IMG/VR virus record: IMGVR_UViG_3300045284_000065 | Coordinates: 27,555-91,554 of that record | Strand: one strand, 5' to 3' | Length of the DNA stretch: 64,000 bases | Source: a virus | Shown here: piece by piece, positions 60,075 through 64,000 of the stretch | Position numbering within the stretch: the first letter of the stretch is position 1 | Layout of the letters: each line of letters begins with the position of its first letter | The notes under the pieces: generated by a model | The model's input: only the letters and a program-made list of their open reading frames with translations | Told to the model about the DNA's origin: nothing | The model's database searches: none | Translations under genes and position numbers: made by a program

Positions 60075-61469
60075 TCAGTTGGTGATGATCTTGACGACGG
60101 ACGACTCCGTCACGACACCCCAGCCCCAGATGGCGTACCACGCCAGGGCATGCTCACGGCCGAAGTCGAGCACCCCGCCATCGCGGAGTTCGACCGGCAG
60201 CGAGATGGCGTGCCCGAAGGCGTTGTCCCCGAGCATCATGGCCTCGTAGGCCTTGCCCGTGGGTCCCCACGGCTCGCCCCACCCTGGGGTGGCGACGGCC
60301 AGCGGGTAGGTGTCCATCGATCCCGGCGGCACGTCGGGAACACCAGCACCGGACCCCGTGGGGATGGCGATGTCAGCGAACGGGTCGGCGGTCACGTTGT
60401 ACCCGGCCGGGACACCAGAGGTGCCGAGGTCGCGCTGGGCCGTGGTCACGCCGAGAGCGGCACCACGCCAATCCGGCACATCACCGGGAGCGTTGGTGAC
60501 GGCCCCACCGGGCAGCTGCGGCCATGGGTCGGTCACGTCGGTCGTGCTCGACGGGCCGGTGATCTGCGTCGTCTCGATGAACACCACGTCGTCGATCCGG
60601 CCGACCTCGCCCAGCATGAAGTTCCCGGGTGCGGCGTACTTGGTCACTTCGATCCACTCGGGGGTGTCCCGCAGACGGCGCGACTGGTGCGGGTGGATGA
60701 AGCAGACGTACGTCTCCCCGAGGCGAGGGACGTTCTTCGAGGCGAGCACCTCGACGGCGTCCTTCACAGCGTGCGGGTGGAGGTAGTACGTGTCGGCGGG
60801 GGTGCCCGTCGAGTTGACGACGGCGTTGACGGTGGTCGCCGCCAGTCCCGGCTCGTACACGCCGTAGCCCGTGTTGATGGCGGTCGGCTTGGCGTAGCCG
60901 AAGACCACGCTCGACGCACGCGAGAGCGTGTACCGGGCCTGGTTGTCCATGTAGAGCGCCATGTTCCGGCCGAGGAGGCGGGAGGCGCTCGCCATGATGT
61001 CATCGAACGAGGCGTTGAGCAGAAGCTCCGACACCGCGACAGCGAAGCCCTGCTCCTGCACGGTGATGGCGTACTGGTTGGCCGTGATGGCGTGCGTCTT
61101 CATCCGCACGCCTTCGGTGAGGGGACCGGAGGGCACGGGCAGGTTGTTGTAGCGCATGAAGTTCACGGTCAATCCGGGCATGGTGCCCAGTTCGGCCTTC
61201 TTCACGGCGAACTGCTCGAAGCGCAGGACCGGCATGGACTGGAACAAGATCTCCTTGCTCCAGATGGTCTGGATGGCCGGTCCCATCATCGTGGTACCGG
61301 AGGTCACGGATCCGGCGTAGCCGACTCCCGTGTTGTCGACGTTCGCGAGGCCGGAATAGCCGACGGGCGCGACGTATTGGGAGTAATCCCCTCCTGTGGC
61401 GATACGGGTGGTGCCCGTGATGCCAGAGACGACGGGGAGTTCTCCGCCAAGGCCTGAGCCGAGGGGCAT
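60075..61469 (-). CDS. Major capsid protein, N4-gp56 family
   Basis: 464 residues from ATG 61469, with AAGGAG upstream. Family pattern: TIWSKEILFQSMPVLRFEQF, GLTVNFMRYNNLPVPSGPLTEG (in parts LPVPSGPLTEG), ITVQEQGFAVAVSELLLNAS, and the later block CFIHPHQSRRLRDTPEWIEV with NFMLGEVGRIDDVVF. These are characteristic of the N4 gp56-type shell protein. It is known from podoviruses but also in contractile and other phages. The coiled-coil scaffold gene precedes it. Confidence 0.88.
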   Translation of the reverse strand: MPLGSGLGGELPVVSGITGTTRIATGGDYSQYVAPVGYSGLANVDNTGVGYAGSVTSGTTMMGPAIQTIWSKEILFQSMPVLRFEQFAVKKAELGTMPGLTVNFMRYNNLPVPSGPLTEGVRMKTHAITANQYAITVQEQGFAVAVSELLLNASFDDIMASASRLLGRNMALYMDNQARYTLSRASSVVFGYAKPTAINTGYGVYEPGLAATTVNAVVNSTGTPADTYYLHPHAVKDAVEVLASKNVPRLGETYVCFIHPHQSRRLRDTPEWIEVTKYAAPGNFMLGEVGRIDDVVFIETTQITGPSSTTDVTDPWPQLPGGAVTNAPGDVPDWRGAALGVTTAQRDLGTSGVPAGYNVTADPFADIAIPTGSGAGVPDVPPGSMDTYPLAVATPGWGEPWGPTGKAYEAMMLGDNAFGHAISLPVELRDGGVLDFGREHALAWYAIWGWGVVTESSVVKIITN

Positions 61470-61487
61470 GATTCAACTCCTTGAGGA

Positions 61488-61506
61488 GGAGGCGGTTACC
61501 GCCTCC
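61488..61506 (-). promoter_or_regulatory. Hairpin across scaffold stop, upstream of capsid start
   Basis: GGAGGCGG and CCGCCTCC flank the three-base loop TTA, which on the minus strand is the TAA stop of the scaffold gene. It sits 18 bases before the capsid start. It might uncouple translation or mark an RNA processing end so that the capsid gene is more strongly expressed. Confidence 0.45.
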
Positions 61507-62308
61507 GTTGGCGTGGACTGGTGGCGTTCAACAGTTGCTCTCGATAGCGCTTGTACGTATCCATGTCCATTGCCCGAATGTCCTCAGGCGTCAGCTGCTC
61601 ATATGACGGTAGTTGCTCCATTGGTCCGACCGGGGGGACGGACGGCATCGCCGCCCCACGGAAGGGTGCAGGCTGCTGGGCAGCCTGCAGATTCTGGAAG
61701 ATCATGTCGGAGCGTGTCTTCATCTCCTCGATGGACCTGTCCACTTCGTCGGGGGTTGACCCCTGTACGAGGTCGCGGAGTTCGGGGAAGATGAACTCCG
61801 ACTCTTGGTCGATGCGCGCCTGGCGGTACTGCGCTGCCTCTTGCAGTGCCCGCTCACGATCGAAGACGGCGCGGTCGGTTTCGTAGCGCTGGTTCAGCTG
61901 CTCGATCTGGCTGGTGAACTCGGACTCGCGCCGCTCGAAGAGTTGACGGAGGTCCATCTCCTCCTCTTCCTTCTCCTTCAGCAGACGGTCGCGCTCTGCG
62001 ATCTCGGCCTCGCGCTGGGCCAGTTCAGCGGCACGCTCGTCCTGGAGGGCCTTCAACTGGGCACCCATCTCCTCCAGGCGGGGGTAGAGCTTCTCCTTCT
62101 CCTGCCGACGAGCCTCGTCCAGCTGCTCGGCGGTGAACCGAGCGCCGTTGCCGTTGACCTGGGCCTGGTCCACCACCTGGATCGGCTGACTGACTGCCTG
62201 GTCAGGTCGAACCTGCTGGAAGTTGCTCGCCACCGGAGTGGCCGGTTGGACTCCTACCAACAATCCCTGGCCGTCACTCACGATTCCGTTTCCTGCCGCG
62301 TCAGACAC
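61496..62308 (-). CDS. Head scaffolding protein
   Basis: 270 residues from GTG 62308. An unstructured Q/V-rich N terminus leads to a long charged coiled coil of about 90 residues (from EQLDEARRQEKEKLYPRLEE onward, E/K/R/Q-rich), then DLVQGSTPDEVDRSIEEM and a proline-rich, basic tail (SPRQRRR). Size, coil and place between portal and capsid fit a scaffold that guides shell assembly. No sequence match is claimed. Confidence 0.77.
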   Translation of the reverse strand: MSDAAGNGIVSDGQGLLVGVQPATPVASNFQQVRPDQAVSQPIQVVDQAQVNGNGARFTAEQLDEARRQEKEKLYPRLEEMGAQLKALQDERAAELAQREAEIAERDRLLKEKEEEEMDLRQLFERRESEFTSQIEQLNQRYETDRAVFDRERALQEAAQYRQARIDQESEFIFPELRDLVQGSTPDEVDRSIEEMKTRSDMIFQNLQAAQQPAPFRGAAMPSVPPVGPMEQLPSYEQLTPEDIRAMDMDTYKRYREQLLNATSPRQRRR

Positions 62309-62385
62309 TGTTCACGAACCTCCCGAGACACCAGTAATACCACAATCGGCCCGCATATCCAGGTATGACACTGCGCTTAGGGACA

Positions 62386-64000
62386 TCAGTCGGTGCTCTG
62401 TTCCTCGTAGTCCATCACCTCAGGCGGGTACATGCCGTAGGCGAGGAACTGCATCTCCTGGGCCAGCGCCGGGTCCACTGGTGGCGTCGCTGGCACCGGG
62501 TTGCCCTCGGCATCGGCCGTCATCATGGGCTGCCCGTCCGGTGTCATACCGGTCGCCATCATGTTGAAGGCGGCGATCTGGCTCTGGATGAGGGTGAGGG
62601 CACCCTGCTCCTTGGTGTCCTCCAGCATCTCCTCGAAGATCTCCCGGATCTTCTGGTCCGGGAACTGGATCCCGAGGTCGCGCAGCGCGCCGCGGCGGGA
62701 CTCCAGGCTCATCGCCATCTTGGCCTGGATCTCGTTGATCTTGATGAGCGTGTCCATCGGCATCGGGCTGGGCCAGTCGACGTAGTTCCGATATGACACT
62801 GGAGAGGACGGGTCCAGCTGGGGCACCTGGTCGGGCTTCAGCATCGTGGAGGACAGCTGCGGGTTGTACACCGTCAGTTCGGGGGCGTAGATGAAGGCGT
62901 GCTTGATGATCAGTTCGTTGATGCGCTGGAAGAAGGGGACGTACTGGATCTTCTTGCGCTCATGCTTCAGCATCAGGGGCTGGTACTGCATGGAGAGCGC
63001 CACGCCTGATGTGTTACTGATCGGCTGCATCGTGCCCAGGGCGGCAGCAGGGACGCCCATGAACTCATGCATCGACTGCTTCAGAAGCTCCATGTAGCCG
63101 AGGGGGCCGGTGAAGTTGGTCTGAAGCTCCAGGTTCTGGACCTTGGCGTCCTTGTTGCCGATGGCCCACACCTTGCGGGCACCCTTCTCCAGGTTGGAGG
63201 CCTTGGCCCCCGTGATCACCGTGACCGGAGCGACGTGGTAGTTGATGATGTCGCTGATCTCGGTGGCCTTCTCGTTGTACTCCCGGTTGAGGGGGATGAT
63301 GTCGTTGGCATCACCCAGCCCCCAAGGAGACGAGGCCACGGCGAAGTTCTGCGTGTACACGACCGGTATCTCACCGAGCGGGTTGGGCCGCTGGTCGATC
63401 ATCTCGTCGTTGATGTACTCCTCGATGGTGTCCTCGGTCATCAGTTCGACGTAGGTCATCACCATGCGCGAGCCGTCCTGGGCCGTGCCCCAGAACTTGT
63501 ACTTCAGCTTGAAGCGGATCATCCGCGAGCGGTCATGCGGATGCCACTCGGGGAAGCAGAAGGCCGGATTCAGAGGGAGTATCCGAATCCGGCCCTCATG
63601 CGGCAGACCAGCGGTGTCCATGAACGGCGGCTCGTAGGCCACCTTGGCGAACACGTCACCGCTGACAGCACCCAGCTGGCCGAACTCCATCAGCAGGGCG
63701 GGCTTGGAGTTGTGGATCTCCCACACCTCCTTGAGCAGGTAGGGCGTGATGGCCCCAGTGATCTCGGGGGAGTGGAAGTTGATGCCCTTGCCGAAGCTGA
63801 AGTTGACCAGGAAGTCGATGAAGGCCCGGACCCAGTTGAAGGTCAGCTGCGGCTCCCCGATCTCACGGCGGTACGCCCACTGGTGGCCCAGGTACCACGC
63901 CCAGTTGTTGGCATATCGGGATAAGCGGGGGCCGTGTACCTCGAACTCCTCGTCGGCGAGTTCGACGAGGCCCAGGGGGCTGATGGCGAGGGTGAGGTCA
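62386..64000 (-). CDS. Portal protein (5' part beyond window)
   Basis: The frame is open to the right edge (at least 537 residues visible), so the N terminus is missing. The visible part includes YLGHQWAYRREIGEPQLTFN, WVRAFIDFLVNFSFGKG, DDAND-like IIPLNREYNEKATEISDIIN, GVPAAALGTMQPISNTSGVA, and a long C-terminal helix region. These are typical portal elements: clip, stem and crown. It forms the dodecameric DNA channel. The last 40 residues are acidic. A palindrome copy lies near the edge (63913-63924). Confidence 0.87.
   Translation of the reverse strand, partial: DLTLAISPLGLVELADEEFEVHGPRLSRYANNWAWYLGHQWAYRREIGEPQLTFNWVRAFIDFLVNFSFGKGINFHSPEITGAITPYLLKEVWEIHNSKPALLMEFGQLGAVSGDVFAKVAYEPPFMDTAGLPHEGRIRILPLNPAFCFPEWHPHDRSRMIRFKLKYKFWGTAQDGSRMVMTYVELMTEDTIEEYINDEMIDQRPNPLGEIPVVYTQNFAVASSPWGLGDANDIIPLNREYNEKATEISDIINYHVAPVTVITGAKASNLEKGARKVWAIGNKDAKVQNLELQTNFTGPLGYMELLKQSMHEFMGVPAAALGTMQPISNTSGVALSMQYQPLMLKHERKKIQYVPFFQRINELIIKHAFIYAPELTVYNPQLSSTMLKPDQVPQLDPSSPVSYRNYVDWPSPMPMDTLIKINEIQAKMAMSLESRRGALRDLGIQFPDQKIREIFEEMLEDTKEQGALTLIQSQIAAFNMMATGMTPDGQPMMTADAEGNPVPATPPVDPALAQEMQFLAYGMYPPEVMDYEEQSTD

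Overview
The window reads as one stretch of a GC-rich tailed-phage genome with a contractile tail (sheath, tube, tape measure and a T4/P2-style baseplate are all present). Genes are tightly packed on the minus strand, commonly with 4-base ATGA or GTGA stop/start overlaps; only two genes, at 23259-24361, lie on the plus strand. Both window edges cut genes: a tail fibre at the left and the portal protein at the right. No terminase, integrase or rRNA is visible, and I found no convincing tRNA. The host is probably an actinobacterium. The grounds are high GC, frequent GTG starts, a SpoVS-like gene, small proteins of types I associate with actinophages, and a probable leaderless promoter. This is inference, not proof.

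Layout from right to left, the main direction of transcription. 64000-59103: portal, coiled-coil scaffold, N4-gp56-type major capsid protein, then small head-associated proteins. 59086-50167: a His-rich collar-type fibre, small structural proteins, and a 1957-residue fibre with a long array of about 22-residue repeats. 50132-44935: connector-like proteins, an S74-chaperone fibre and probable tail-completion proteins. 44868-37749: tail sheath, tail tube, chaperone pair (with a possible frameshift) and a tape measure carrying two peptidoglycan-hydrolase domains. 37749-24478: a baseplate set (CIS-tube/NlpC-P60 protein, gp53/gpX-like, gpD-like hub, gp25, gpJ-like, gpI-like fused to six LamG-like domains) and a tail-tip protein.

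The plus-strand pair (a small membrane protein and an acidic protein) is bounded by a divergent promoter region at 23176-23258 and terminator-like hairpins at 24362-24477. To its left, 23175-4954 is the DNA-metabolism half. It holds a winged-helix initiator-like protein, a DnaB-type helicase, a zinc/Toprim primase, an SNF2-type helicase, small DNA-binding regulators, an SSB-like protein, a PolA-type polymerase, a RecA-like recombinase, two PD-(D/E)XK-type nucleases and a RuvC-like resolvase. Together these would supply most of a self-contained replication and recombination system. A SpoVS-like protein and a long tail fibre complete the left end.

The strongest unexplained signals are two. One is a dispersed AT-rich palindrome, ATAT-N4-ATAT with a GC-rich centre, present at least ten times in a GC-rich genome. 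The other is an intergenic element at about 18929-19040 with several long, mutually exclusive complementary helices beside the replication genes.
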